Position numbers and translations under genes: made by a program. This document shows positions 46,610 through 59,705 of a stretch of 64,000 nucleotides of DNA, piece by piece; the first letter of the stretch is position 1; every line of letters begins with the position of its first letter. The notes below the pieces were generated by a model that searched no databases, was not told where the DNA came from, and was given only the letters and a program-made list of their open reading frames with translations. Source of the stretch: Leptodactylus fallax. Taxonomy: Eukaryota; Chordata; Amphibia; Anura; Leptodactylidae. The stretch covers positions 2,046,001 through 2,110,000 of the forward strand of contig CAMRHE010000054.1 of assembly GCA_947044405.1 (NCBI GenBank), read 5' to 3'.

Positions 46610-47110
46610 GGAGTATTTTATACTGTATGTTGAGGCCACTCTGGGAAGCATAATATACTGTATGGGGCCACTGTGGAGCATTATACTGTGTGGAGGCTCT
46701 GGGGTACATATTACACTGTGTAGGACCACTGTGGAGCATAATACTGTGAGGGGTTCAAGGGAGCATTTTATACTGTGTGGGCCACTGTGGAGATTTATAT
46801 TGTGGGGGCACACTGTGGAGCATTATATATCATGTGGAGCATTATACCGCTGGGAAGCTTTATACTGCGTGGGGAACACTGGGGAAAATTATACTGTGGG
46901 GGAGGGCTCTTGGGAGAATTTTATATTGTGTGGGGCCACTGTGGAGAATTATACTGTGTGAAGGCTCTGGGAAACATTTTATACTGCATTGGGCAACTGT
47001 GTTGCATTATATACCATGTGGAGAATTATAATGTGGTTGGAGAGCTTTATAGTGTGTGAGGAGCACTGGGAAAAATTATATATACTGTGTGGATAACACA
47101 GGACAGTAAA
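46610..47110 (+). repeat. Degenerate minisatellite, about 30-bp unit
   Basis: More than a dozen diverged units follow the pattern GGGGCCACTGTGGAGCATTA plus TACTGTGT. Length and sequence drift between units. Open frames on both strands across it are by-products of the low-complexity unit. Confidence 0.85.
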
Positions 47111-47120
47111 CTGTAACATA

Positions 47121-48718
<1,598 letters not shown>

Positions 48719-48720
48719 TA

Positions 48721-49510
48721 CATCAGGGAGGAGGGAGGCTCACAAAATTCATGATAGCAGCCCTGTGTGCTATGCTTGTGTCACAGATTACTCAGTATAG
48801 TCTTGTGCATGCATGAAGTGCTCCATGTGTCATTCCCCATACAGTACTATGCATGAACCGACCATGGAGTTATTGGATCATGTTCAGTACTATAGGAGAT
48901 GACAATATAGGGAAAATACTGAGTAATGAGCAGCGCTGGTTTCCATGCAGTCAGCAAATATACAAGATTTCAGGCAATGAGCCGTGGAGTAGACTATTAG
49001 GAAGGTGTTGGATGGGCCCCTAGAACAAGTTCCTCTGGTGGCCCTAGGCACGTTAGACCAGCACTGACTGTACATGCCAAAATGTGACCACATAATAGCA
49101 GGAGTCTTTTAAATAATTAAAAGTTCACAATAAATGCATAACCCATAACTAAAATAAGTGGTTCTCATCTTTTTAATCCTTCTGGTGCAGATCCTCTTAT
49201 TTTCCGTCCCCTTTCCACTTCTGTAAAATGACCACCAGCTTCTCATTTCATTCTGTCCTGACTCCATCTGACGAGTACAGTCTACAAATCTACTTACCTA
49301 CCTACTTCTTTCCTATACAGGGGGCAGCTAAAAATATATGCCATGCAGTATATATATTTTTTTGCAACAGCATCCTATGGGTGATGAATGCCTTTTTAGG
49401 GAATCCATCACAAACCTCTGTCTGCTGTACACTTCTAGAGCCCAATAGCAAGTTGATATTCAGCATAGTATGCACACTTAACTGATCTGTAGTTTAGGAC
49501 CTCAATTCTT
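48721..49510. other. No feature recognised
   Basis: Mixed sequence. A segment at 49000-49080 (GGTGGCCCTAGGCACG) resembles common frog repeat text but has no boundaries. Confidence 0.45.
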
Positions 49511-49800
49511 TTAAAGGGGTTTTCTGGGACTAAGATAATGTGACTAAAAGCAGGAAATGCTTGTCATATTAATAAATAAATATAACTGAGTACCTTTATG
49601 TGTGTTTGGACTATTTTTACCATTTTTCATCATTTCAGGCTCACGCAATACTTCCTGGTTTCTAGTTCCTGGTTGTGGGAGTGTCAGAGATTTCCAGACA
49701 GACCCTCCCAGCATCTGTCCACTGCACCTCCTAGCATTTTTTATTAGGGGGTCTTATAAATACAGTATTAAAAAGAAACTAAAAAGAAAATATAAAAAAA
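49511..49800 (+). repeat. TTAA-type MITE end
   Basis: TTAA at 49511-49514 is followed by AGGGGTTTTCTGGGA, close to the terminal repeat of the MITE at 7131-7914 (its right end reads AGGGGTTTTCCGGGC on the complementary strand). The partner end is not found before the next repeat begins. Confidence 0.6.
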
Positions 49801-50573
49801 TAAAAATAATTAAAAATTAAAATCACCCCCCTTTCCCTAGAATACATATAAAAATATAATAGCAGAAAATTACTGTGAAACACATATACATTAGGTATCC
49901 CAAAAACACTACAAACTTATTCAAATATTTTTCCTCTACGGTGAACGCTGTAGCGGGAAAAAAAAACAAAAGTGCCGAATTGCGGTTTTTTTCGCTGTTT
50001 CACCTCTGATAAAAATTTTAATTATAAGTGATCAAAGCAGTAGACATTCCCCAAAATGGTAAAACTGAAAAGTACACCTGGCCCTCTAAAAAGACACCAT
50101 ATGCTTTCCTGTGCACAGAAATATAAAAAAAGTTATGGGTGTCAGTATGTAGCGCTTTTAAGAATTTTTATTTTTTTTTGCAAATTTTTGTATTTTTGTT
50201 AAAATGTAAATGTTAAAATGTAAATAAAACTATATAAATTTGATATCCCTGGAATTATACTGAAACATAGAATACAGATGACATGTCATTTTGGCTGCAC
50301 AGTGAATGTCGTAAAAACGAAGCCTATAAGAAAGTCACACAAATGCCCTTTCTCCAATTCCACCCCATTCAGAGTTTTTTTTTTTCCAGCTTTCCAGCTT
50401 CCCAGTCCATTGTACAGAATAATAAATGGTACTATTATGAAGAACAATTTGTCCCGTAAGACATTAAGCCCTCATATAGCTCTGTGAACAGAAAATTAAA
50501 AAAGTTATGGGATTTGGAAGGCAGGGAGACAAAAACGGAAAGTCAAGAAATGCCACCAGTAGCAAGGGGTTAA
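49800..50573 (-). repeat. Interspersed frog-type repeat, second copy (reverse)
   Basis: This is the reverse complement counterpart of 8803-9740: its right end AAGGGGTTAA corresponds to that copy's TTAACCCC start, followed inward by GGCAGGGAGAC, TCTGTGAACAG, CCCTCATATAGCTCTG and CACAGTGAATGTCG. The left side diverges or is truncated near 49800-49920. Confidence 0.75.
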
Positions 50574-51700
50574 ATCATGATACACATATCTGGTCATGTC
50601 CAACCAAGAGGACAAATACAAAAGTATGTAGTCTTACTCATGCCAATGAATTAAAATAACATAATTATGTTCTATTTTTGCTTCAAAGATGTCAACATTC
50701 TTAGGTAACAATGAAAATGTATAGTGTTTCGTCATAATGCATTGATGTTGTTGGTAAAGAATAGCAAGGAATAGAAACTCATAGGACACATACAGTACAG
50801 CACATAGTTAATGGGGTGATAGAAGGCAATTACACAGCACTAATCTGATACAGTGCTATGGAATTAGATCAAACTTAGAAAAAAGGTTCTTGTCTTATAG
50901 CAATCCAACATCTCAAGCCATTTGGAAGAAGAAATGTGACTTTTCATTTGACTCCACAGATGCTGATCAATTGCTAATTATCCTTTAACCACATCGACCT
51001 GCTCCAACTGTTTGTGCCGTATAGATTAATGAATAGCATTATAGACAACACAATATTGCACACAAGGAGGAATTTCTTCATGTATTATTCAGTCGCCATA
51101 AATATATAAAATAACCAAAGAAAAAGATTTAATAACGAAACAGTAGAAAGTTTGAAACACCGACCTGACATAAGCATCTCAAGCCTGCGTAGTGCTGCAG
51201 TGACAAGTTTTCTGTTATTTCATCCATAAAATGAGCTCTAGCAAATGTAGGTGTAGCTTGTTATCACTTGTAAAGGTTAGGCCTGTGGTTTAGCTGTCAC
51301 AACATATATTTCTCATTACATTCTAGCATCATATGCCTTTCCCTGTTTACAGCTCCAGGGGTAATTTTTCCGGAACAAAAAAAGAAGGTGAAAGATGAAG
51401 AAAATGTAGAGGAATCTATAACCAATCAATGTGCAGCTTCACTATATTTGGAGGTTTCAGCACTGAGATGTACTGTAAATATTGCTGATTGCCCTCCACT
51501 GGATTAAGGTTCTAACAGTTCTGATCCACACTTTATCCATAGCAGAACCGATACATAGCTTGAACTGTGGTGTGGATTTTAAAAGTGCAAACTTTCAATA
51601 GTTTGCTGTGTTTTTTACTCTTCATTTTTATCTGTTTTATTTTTACCAAAATTGCAGGATTCAGATATTATAGGGTAGTTAGTTTAATTGATAAAATTAC
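50574..51700. other. AT-rich stretch, nothing recognised
   Basis: No gene, array or transposon end seen. Confidence 0.5.
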
Positions 51701-51708
51701 ATAAATAC

Positions 51709-52437
51709 TAGAGATGAGCGAATTGAAGCTGACGAAGTGGAATTCGATCCAAATTTCAGGAAATCTTCGATTCACATTGAATCCGGATCTCCTCACGCTT
51801 CGTGGTATCGAATTGCATTTTAAACTAAGGACACGTCAGAAAAGCCTTTAGAAAGGCTATTTTATTCCTACCTTTGCCGTTGCATCATGCCCCCTGCAAT
51901 GTCCTGGTCCTCCTTGCTCGTGTAGTAAAATAATCAAAATGGCCGCCGGAAATGTGCACAGCCGCATGGAATAGAATCAATATGCGCAGAGCCGCTCGTG
52001 GGGGCCATCTTAATCCCATTCCTACACGAGCGACTCTGCGCATGTCCGGCAGCCATCTTGATTCTATTTCGAGTTGCTCTGTGCATGTTCGGTGGCCATC
52101 TTGATTATATCCCATACAAGACCGTTTCTGCGCTTGTCTGGCGGCCATCTTGATTATATCCCATACAAGACCATTTCTGTGCATACCCGGCGGATCAGGA
52201 CATCGCAGGGGGCGTGATGCAACAGCAAAGGTAGGAGTAGAATAGCCTTACTAAAGGCAATTCCAACGTGTCCTTAGTGTAAAATGCATATCCCCATATC
52301 CCCAGGCTCTCTGCAGCCAGGAAAATAGCTGTTTTTTGTAACGTGATCCACCGCAAAGTAATTCGGATAGAAGCGAAATTTTGGGGAAATTCGGTGAAGT
52401 TGCTGAATCGAATTTTTGAGAAATTCGCTCATTTCTA
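51709..52437. repeat. hAT-type MITE with 8-bp target duplication
   Basis: ATAAATAC flanks both sides (51701-51708, 52438-52445). The ends TAGAGATGAGCGAAT and ATTCGCTCATTTCTA are inverted repeats with one mismatch. An 8-bp duplication is the hAT hallmark. The arms pair again further in (CCTACCTTTGCCGTTGCATC against GATGCAACAGCAAAGGTAGG-like sequence). No coding capacity. Confidence 0.87.
52004..52193 (+). repeat. Tandem repeat inside the hAT-type MITE, ~48-bp unit x 4
   Basis: Units begin GCCATCTT at 52004, 52052, 52095 and 52144. The last two units are nearly identical; the earlier ones are more diverged. Confidence 0.8.
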
Positions 52438-52646
52438 ATAAATACCTTACTTTTTTTGTCTTGGCTTTTTTTTTTGTTAATATATTGCTTCCTTGGCACT
52501 TTTTTTTTTTCAAAATTAAGCACCATGTTTTGTGTTTGGCCGTTTTTCACATATTTGCCTATAGACTACTTTATAGAGAAAAAAAAACTATAAAAACGTC
52601 TGAAAAGCTAAAAGTGGACATAAAGGCAGAAGTAATTGGTGTTCTT

Positions 52647-52925
52647 AGGCCGGGGCCCCATGTGGCATAAGCAGTCCTTGAAAAGTGAAATCCCATCCAC
52701 ATATTGCAGAAAAATACATGCTTATTTTTCAATCTAGTCCTGATTTTGCTTTCAAGAACTTCATCACAAAAAATTTCACACACACTTTTTTGTGGTGTTT
52801 TTTGGGGGAGACTTTTAAAAAGAACCATGATTTTTTTATGCATTTTTTTTACAATTGTTGGTGGCATTTTTATGCAGATATTTTTGTAATGCTTTTTACA
52901 TGTTTTAATTTTATATAAAAGCCTA
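52647..52925. repeat. MITE fragment, GGCCCCACG family
   Basis: It begins TTAGGCCGGGGCCCCATGTG, the left end type of the family, and continues with GAAATCCCATCCACATATTG. The right end is not clear. Confidence 0.65.
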
Positions 52926-53001
52926 GGGAATAGAGTCTGAAGAAAATATAACTACAGCTTTCTGCAATTTAAAAAATGCCATGGACACAAAAAATGCACT
53001 A

Positions 53002-53372
53002 AGGCTAAGGCCCCACATAGTGAAATGCAACAAAAAATGTTGCAGAAAAAAATACAGCGGAATCGCATCAGATTTTTTTCTGCAGCGTATTTCATTGCAC
53101 TTTCGCAGAGTTTACCTCTGTGGGCTTTTTGTCCCTATTCTACCTATACGGAAAATGAGAGCGTTTCCATAGGTATAATTGACATGCTGCGATTTTCAAA
53201 AACACAGGCTTTTTTGAAAACGCAGCTTTTCCACTGCGGAATTCTTTTCTGCAATGTGTGGATGGGATTAACCACAATCCCATAGACTTTGCAGGTACTG
53301 TAAAATACACAGTTTTTTGCCATGGCATTTCCACCATGACAAAAATGCTGCATTTTCACTTCAGCCTAAAAG
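53002..53372. repeat. MITE, GGCCCCACG family
   Basis: The left end CTAAGGCCCCACATAGTG and right-side TCAGCCTAA frame a body with the family blocks CCTATACGGAAAATGAGAGC, ATAGGTATAATTGACATGCT and GTGTGGATGGGATTAACC. Confidence 0.75.
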
Positions 53373-53699
53373 TGTGGAAAAACACCACAAAGAATGCACA
53401 GTTCGTGTATTTCATACTTCCCTATTTCCATTTGTTTTTAAAAAAAGTGTTGGCAAATGCAGTAAAAACGCTGAGTGAAACTACCCTCATAATATGGTAA
53501 TATATGGTAATATGACTTTTCATAATCAATGGTCAAAAAGTTTCAAATCAATTTTTTAAATAAAAATTATTTTTGCAGATATCCATTTAATTTAGAATAA
53601 TTAGTATATGTGCAATGGATAAGTAAATGCATAGCTTAATATATAAGGAATTACTTATAGTATCAACACTACTGAAATGCTCCTAGTCTGCAAGAACTC

Positions 53700-54445
53700 A
53701 CAAGGCCAGGGCCCCATGTAGTGTAAACGCTGCGGCAAAACTGCTGCGTTTAACATTAACGCAAGCGGATGGGATTCTGAACATACTGTAAAGCCCGACA
53801 TAGCGAGCTGCAGCCAAAAGTGCTGTGGGAAAACAACGGTGGAAACGCATAATTATTTTTCCTGCAGTGCTTTTCACAAAGGCCCCACGGGTGTAATCCG
53901 TGGCGTTTAACAGTCCCTGTAAAGTGGATGGGATTCGCTGCAGAAAATAATCTGCAACATAAATTTGATTTGAAAAACCGACAGAAAATGCTGGCGGTTC
54001 CGTATAGGTATAATGAAAGCAGAAAGCCCAAAGAGGAAAACCGACAGACTTTCTGGCTAGGTCCCACGCAGCAGGAAACAGCCAAAAAGTGTGGTGGGAA
54101 AAACGCAGCGGAAATGCATTGCTGTTTTTCCAGCAGCGCTTTCACGCTTCTCTGCTTCTATTATACCTATGGAGAACCACCAGCGTTTCCGTAGGTATAA
54201 TTGACATACTGCGATTTCAAAAACGCAATGTTTTTGGAAATCGCAGCTTCCGCTGCAGGTATTTCTGCAATGTGTGGATGGGATTTGGTAGAATCCCATT
54301 CACTTTGCAGGAATTGTATAACGCCAGGGGTTATACCACATGGGGCCCCAGCCTTTGTAAAAAGTGCTGTGGGAAAACCATGATGCGTTTCAGATGTGGT
54401 TTTCCCGCATCGCTTTTGGCTGTGGCTCACTATGTGGGGCTTGCG
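53700..54445. repeat. Two or more joined or nested GGCCCCACG-family MITEs
   Basis: Left-type ends occur at 53703 (GGCCAGGGCCCCATGTAG) and 53884 (GGCCCCACGGGTG), right-type ends at about 54345 (CACATGGGGCCCCAGCC) and 54432 (CACTATGTGGGGCTTG). The internal blocks GCATGTCAAT/GACATACTGCG and TATAGGTATAATGAAAGC repeat in both orientations. The exact nesting order cannot be resolved by eye. Confidence 0.7.
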
Positions 54446-54890
54446 CTAGATTGACACCTGCGTTCAGGTTTCCATTCTTCAGGTCTACTTGGGGACCTGA
54501 AAACGATAACTCAATCCACTTATCCTGAGGCCCCATGTTGCGGATTGGGATTTTGCTGCGTTTTTAGCCCAAGCCAAGAATGGCTTCAAAAGGAATGGGC
54601 AATATATAGGAAGTACTGATACCTCTACCTTCTTCACAATCTATACCTGGCTTTGGCTCAGAAAAACTCAGCAAAATCTGCAACAAAAAAGCTGTGTTTC
54701 CGCAACGTGGGCCTCAGCATAAAGAGCGTTTACCCGCAGAAACCCGCAGACACCATAGATTATAATGCTTTCTGGTTTCCGGCGGCCGGAAAATGTGGAG
54801 AGAAGGACTTTTCTCTCCGCATTTTCAAGCGGATCGGTGACAGAATCCCCGAACGGAGTTGGGCGCAGGTGTGAACCTGGCCTTAGCCTT
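54445..54890. repeat. MITE related to 44792-45139, interrupted by another palindromic MITE
   Basis: The left end CTAGATTGACACCTGCGTT and right end CGCAGGTGTGAACCTGGCC pair as inverted repeats, and the right part carries CATAGATTATAATGCTTTCT and GGAGAGAAGGACTTTTCTCTCC. The middle, about 54521-54727, is a copy of the palindrome at 18341-18552 (GGCCCCATGTTGCGG ... CCGCAACGTGGGCC with the AAGCCAAGAATGG arm). Confidence 0.75.
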
Positions 54891-55396
54891 AAACTGTTAT
54901 ATAAACAAAGTGGTGTAGAAGATTTGCTCCTCCAGTCTTAGGTAGCATAATATAAAAAACAGAAGATGTGAATTGCTCACATTAATTTCTGCTAAATGGT
55001 AGCAATATTGAACCTTACAATCTATATGAAAACTGTCTTTATTTCTTTTTCTTTTTTGCTCATAGCATTTATTATTTAGAGGTCACTGGTTGCTATGGAC
55101 AACAAAACTTTGCAGAAGAATTCTAAGAATTTCTTTGAGGTACTTTTAAAATAAAATTCCGTTGCCTGTCTGGTCCACCAGACAAAATAATGGCAATAAA
55201 ACATCCTCGTATACAGAACATGTGCACATCCACTTTTAACTGCATTATAAACTTGGTCGGCTCTCTTAGTACCAGTGTCCACCATCAGGACACTGGGAAC
55301 TGCAGTTATTACTGCAAATTATCTCAGTAAGCTTGATATTATCTATATCTTTACCTTCTCCTGATGAACCCTGCTTATCTCTGGGGGAAACTCGTT
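54891..55396. other. No feature recognised
   Basis: Unique-looking sequence leading into the 52-bp tandem array. Confidence 0.45.
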
Positions 55397-55660
55397 GAGG
55401 ATAGTTTTATACAAATAGGGGCTCTGTTTACATTGCTAAAGCCTCTTAGAGGATAGCTTTAACAAACAGGGGCTGTGTTTATTCTGAGATAAGCCTCTTA
55501 GAGGATAGCTATATACAAACAGGGGCTGTGTGGACATTGTTATAAACCTATTAGAGGATAGCTTTATACAAACAAGGGCTGTGTTTACATTTTGTTAAGC
55601 CTCTTAAGATAGATCTATTCAAACAGGGGCTCTATTGACCTTGTGATAAAGCCACTCACA
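55397..55660 (+). repeat. Minisatellite, 52-bp unit x about 5
   Basis: Units start GAGGATAG at 55397, 55449, 55501 and 55554, with a fifth diverged unit from about 55607. The shared text is TTATACAAACAGGGGCTGTG and TTTACATTG. Spacing is regular at 52-53 bp. Confidence 0.9.
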
Positions 55661-56055
55661 TGCTGCTGATTATTGAACGTCTGTTCAATTGAACGTCTGT
55701 TTTTCAAACAGAGGCTTTATGGATATTGTGAAAGCTACTATGTGCTGTTGTCTGCTTAATGCCATATGCAGCAACACTACAGACGTCATTTTCTTTGTAG
55801 TGCATTGTACACTTTTTAATCAGATTATTAAAGGTTATATTTTAGGTATTAGTGCTAGTTTGTTATTTTTTCTCTTTGCATTATAAACTTATATATCATC
55901 CATACAATCTAATAGGCTATTAATGTATTGACCTATAAGAAGAAATGATTACAAGCTCCAAATGAGATTACTTTCCAGTGGACCATCAGAGGATTTTCTG
56001 GTGGGCCAGTCTGACCTTGCATAATGCCAGTTGTATCAAAGTACACACTGGGTAC
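55661..56055. other. No feature recognised
   Basis: AT-rich flank of the minisatellite. Confidence 0.45.
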
Positions 56056-57420
56056 GTACAGGGCCGTTGTAACCCATTGGTGGGCCCAGTGCAAAAGTTT
56101 CATAAGTGGGCCCCCCCCCCATCACCACCACTTAAGCATACCTGACCCACCCAAATTAAAATGGGCCCCACATAGTAGAATTCCTTCTTATGCTAAATTC
56201 ACACCTGCGTCGGGTTCCGTTCGGGGGATCCCCAAACGGAAACTTAATCCGCTTAAAAAACGGTAACCCACGGACCCCACAGATTATAATGGGGTCTGCC
56301 GGGTTTCCGCCCAAAAAGGGCGAAAAATGCGAGAGAAAAGCGGAATAGGGAACAGAATCGAATAGAATAGAGTTGAAGCGATTGGTGTAAACCTATCCTA
56401 CTAGCCCCATACAATATACGTGGCCATGCCCCTGCATTTATAAATAATAGTTCCTGTTCACAGGTAACTGCACCCTTATCAATAATATTTTTAAGGCAGT
56501 CATTATTTATAAGCAGGGATTATTATTTATAAGCAGGGACTATTATTTAAAAGGGGGCTAAGATTCCTTGCTTATAAATAATAATCCCTTCTTATAAATA
56601 ATAATCCCTATTTATAAATAATAATGCCCCCTATAAATAAGGGTCCCTTATTACTAATTGTTCTCCCTTCTAAATAGTTCCCTCCATTATCAATAATAGC
56701 CCCCCTTTATAAATAATAGTACTACTTTATAATTCCCCCTTTTAAATAATAGTCCCCATTTAAAACTAATAGCCCCCCTCCCTGTTATAAAGAATAGATA
56801 AGGGGAACTATTATGAGGGGGAAACTTATTTTAAGGAGGACTTTTTAAAGGGGGAACTATTGTTTATAAGGGGAAACTTTATTTTTAAGGGGGCTATTTA
56901 TAATATTTCTCCATTATAATAATATTCTCCCCTTATAAATAATAGTTCCTCCCTTATATAATAATACCTTATAATAATAGTTCCCCCACTATAGATAATA
57001 CCCCTGTTCAGAATGCCCATGTTCAGAAGTAAGTGTCCCCTTTATCTTTAAAAAAAAAAAAAAAAATCTTATCTCACCTTACCATGATCCCTGATGATTG
57101 GAGCAGATAACATCTTCTGCTGTAGTTGCACCTCGTGCAGGTCCGGGCCTGGAGCAGGTGATGCGATGCAGTGATGTCATCACCTGTGCCAGGACATCCT
57201 GCACATAACTGTAAGTCTTCTATGACAGAGCAAGAACTTTACAGCTCCCTGCTCTCTCATAGGCTTCAACTGTATTGGCGTTCATAGCATAGCACGCCGA
57301 TACACTTGTAAGTGGAGCTCTCCCAGGCAGAAAGTCTTGTGCTCAAATCCTGGGGCCCCCACAACCATAGGGCCCGGTGCAAGTGCACTGTTTGCCCTAT
57401 GGTTAAAGTTTTCCCTGGGT
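56056..57420. repeat. Composite repeat block with GGGCCC-type edges
   Basis: The left part reads CAGGGCCGTTGTAACCCATT then GGTGGGCCCAGTGCAAAAG; the right part reads ATAGGGCCCGGTGCAAGTGC then CCCTGGGTATGTAC. Inside lie a fragment of the 44792-type MITE (about 56195-56390, GTTCGGGGGATCCCCAAACG) and the array at 56480-57010. I cannot prove that the edges belong to one element. Confidence 0.55.
56480..57010. repeat. Degenerate satellite-like array with strand switches
   Basis: Dozens of short units follow TTATAAATAATAGTCCCC (18-22 bp). Units before about 56565 and from about 56795 to 56890 are in the opposite orientation (GGGGACTATTATTTATAA type) to those between and after. Pure decay would not flip unit direction. 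Confidence 0.8.
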
Positions 57421-57536
57421 ATGTACAAAATTATGATAGTTAAGCATTGTGTTGAGTAGATATTCCCATAGTTGACCTCTTTGAGGTCTAGTTATTTTAA
57501 TCCAAATAACTTAGTATACTGTTTTTTTAACCCTTC

Positions 57537-57826
57537 GGCCGGGGTCCCATGTAGCATAAACACCGTGGCGATTAACAGTCCCTTCTAGTGAATCCCATCC
57601 ATACATTGCAGAAAATAATCCACAGCGAAAAGTTGCGATTTGAAAAGCGCTTGTGTTTTTGCAAATCGCAGCATGTCAATTATACATACAGAAATGCTGG
57701 TGGTTTTCCGTATAGGTATAATGGAAGCAGAAAGTCCACAGAAGAAACTCTGCAGACTTTCCATGAAAAACGCTGCAGGAAAAACCCCAATGCATTTCTG
57801 CCGCGTGGGGCTTTAGCCTTCAACAG
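57537..57826. repeat. MITE, GGCCCCACG family
   Basis: Left end CGGCCGGGGTCCCATGTAGC, right end GCCGCGTGGGGCTTTAGCC. The internal blocks AATCCCATCCATACATTGC, AGCATGTCAATTATAC and TATAGGTATAATGGAAGC match the other copies. Confidence 0.8.
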
Positions 57827-58743
57827 TTTTGCTCGAGCTATGCTTAGGCTTTAGGAAAAAGCCTTACAGTGTAGCCCGAGCACAAGTGCTAGAAAAGCTT
57901 AGTAGTAACTTCCTCTCTCAGGAGATAAGATTAAGTAATATACAACTTGAGCAACATATTCTTCCCCTTTTAAATATATAGGGAAAACGCTTGCAAAGGT
58001 TTTCTGCAGCTTTTTTTTCCCAGAATATGTGGATGAGATTAAATGAAATCTCATTTACTTTGCTAGTACTGTAAAACGCAGCATTGCTGTTTCAACAGCA
58101 GCCAAAAACATGAGACCTTAGCCCAAAGCTGCATTGACTAAAAAAAAAAAAAAAAGTTGTGATTCATTAATTGTGACAATTTTAATGAACAAGAGTGTTT
58201 TATTGAGAAAAACTAGCAAAACATAATAAATTTGGTATCTTCATAATGATAACCATCTGCAGAATAAAAGTAAAGGTTATTTATACTGTTTGCAGGTGTT
58301 GTGAAATTAAATGCCAAAAATTGCAGTTTTTTTCCAAACCGCAGTATTTATTCCACGTGTGGCCCACGGCCTATAAGTGGACATGTTGTGCAGATTACCC
58401 TTAATAATACTACTAATAATCATTTTTATTTATATACTGACAACATATTCCACAACACAGTAGAAATCCCTTACATTATTTTCTTTTTATTTTATGCAAA
58501 AGATTTTGCTTTTTCAATGTAGCAATGTGAGATCAGTGACAAAATCCATTTGTAATACATGTGGATTTTCCTGCAGATTCACAATAGAATTTGTATTGAA
58601 ATTGTAATAAATAACAATGCTTTAAAATACATTGCTTTTTTCTGCAAAGTTCTTGCTGCACTTCCCTTTGCGTTTTTCTTGTCGTATTAAATCTATAAGG
58701 AGAACACAAGCATACCACAAGCATTTTTAAAAACACAGTTTTA
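57827..58743. repeat. Decayed MITE fragments and AT-rich spacer
   Basis: Family blocks recur at 57970-58125 (GTGGATGAGATTAAATGAAA, ending GAGACCTTAGCC) and at about 58660-58735 (GCGTTTTTCTTGTCGTATTA). Intervening sequence has no recognisable feature. Confidence 0.55.
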
Positions 58744-59056
58744 GGCTGGGGCCCCACGTGGCGTAAACGCCACAATTTGCCTGCGACATTTTACAGTCAG
58801 AGCAAAGAGGACGGGATTCTAGAGAATCCCATGCCCACTTTGTGGTAAAAACAGCGCTGCGGACGCGCAGCATGTCAATTATTCCTACGGAAACGCCGGT
58901 AGTTTCCCCATCGGTATAATTGAAACAGAAAGTCCGCAGAGGAAACCTCTGCGAACTTTCTGTCTAAAGCGCCACAGGAAAAACCGCGATGCGTTCCCGC
59001 TGCAGTTTTTCTCGCAGCGCTTTTTTGCTGCCGTAACGCCACGTGGGGCCTTATCC
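58744..59056. repeat. MITE, GGCCCCACG family, best preserved copy
   Basis: The ends are GGCTGGGGCCCCACGTGGCG and CGCCACGTGGGGCCTTATCC, inverted over about 20 bp, bordered by TTA (58741-58743) and TAA (59057-59059). The interior carries TATTCCTACGGAAACGCCGG and CATCGGTATAATTGAAAC. No coding capacity. Confidence 0.83.
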
Positions 59057-59345
59057 TAACTTCAGCTTTTTTTTTTTCCCGCAAAGTGTAGATGAGATTA
59101 AATGAAATCTCATTCACATTGCTGGTACTGTAAGGCCCACGTTGCAGAAACACAACACAGCGCTTTTCTCTCCGCATTTTGTAAGCGGGTTCTGGGACGG
59201 AAACCCCTAACAGAGTTAAAGTGCTGGTGTGAAACCAGCCTTAGACGTTTCCCTTCTGTTTAATCAACTCCTGACTTTGGCTAAAAAAAACCGCAGCAAA
59301 ATCTACATAAAAAAATGCTGCGTTTCCATAACGTAGGGCCTTATC
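59057..59345. repeat. Fragments of three MITE types
   Basis: 59075-59130 repeats GTAGATGAGATTAAATGAAA; 59160-59230 is the right end of a 44792-type element (CTTTTCTCTCCGCATTTTG ... GGTGTGAAACC); 59250-59345 is a half palindrome of the 18341 type (CTCCTGACTTTGGCT ... GCTGCGTTTCCATAACG). Confidence 0.65.
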
Positions 59346-59705
59346 CTAAAACACAGCGTTTTTTTTCTGTCTGTAGCCAGAACTGCTGCTTTGCCACAGT
59401 GTAGGGCCTTAGCCTAACAGTGTTTCAGCATTCTTCAGAAATTCTTGTTTTATTTGACCTAGATCAAAGAACAACAGCAGTTAATCTACTGAGTTAATAC
59501 AAGCAAAAGAACAAACAAATGTAATGCGAGACAATGCTGGAGATTGTCCATCATAGCCATCTGCACTGTTGTTACTATGGATGGCACGTCAGGGTGCTCA
59601 GAGGACCAATAGCGGTGGCAGGGATACGTACAATCAGCAGTAGGGGACTAAGGCAGAACTGGTAAGATAAGTATATTCTACAGCTTATTACTTTTCAAAA
59701 CCCCT
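59346..59705. other. No feature recognised
   Basis: Short unique stretch between MITEs, with a MITE-like tail near 59390-59415. Confidence 0.45.

Noticed and set aside
46479..47059. Several open frames with repeating residues
   Set aside because: Translations of the degenerate minisatellite, open in several frames.
55397..55660. CRISPR-like regular repeats
   Set aside because: The units are contiguous and degenerate, with no unique spacers, and the genome is eukaryotic.
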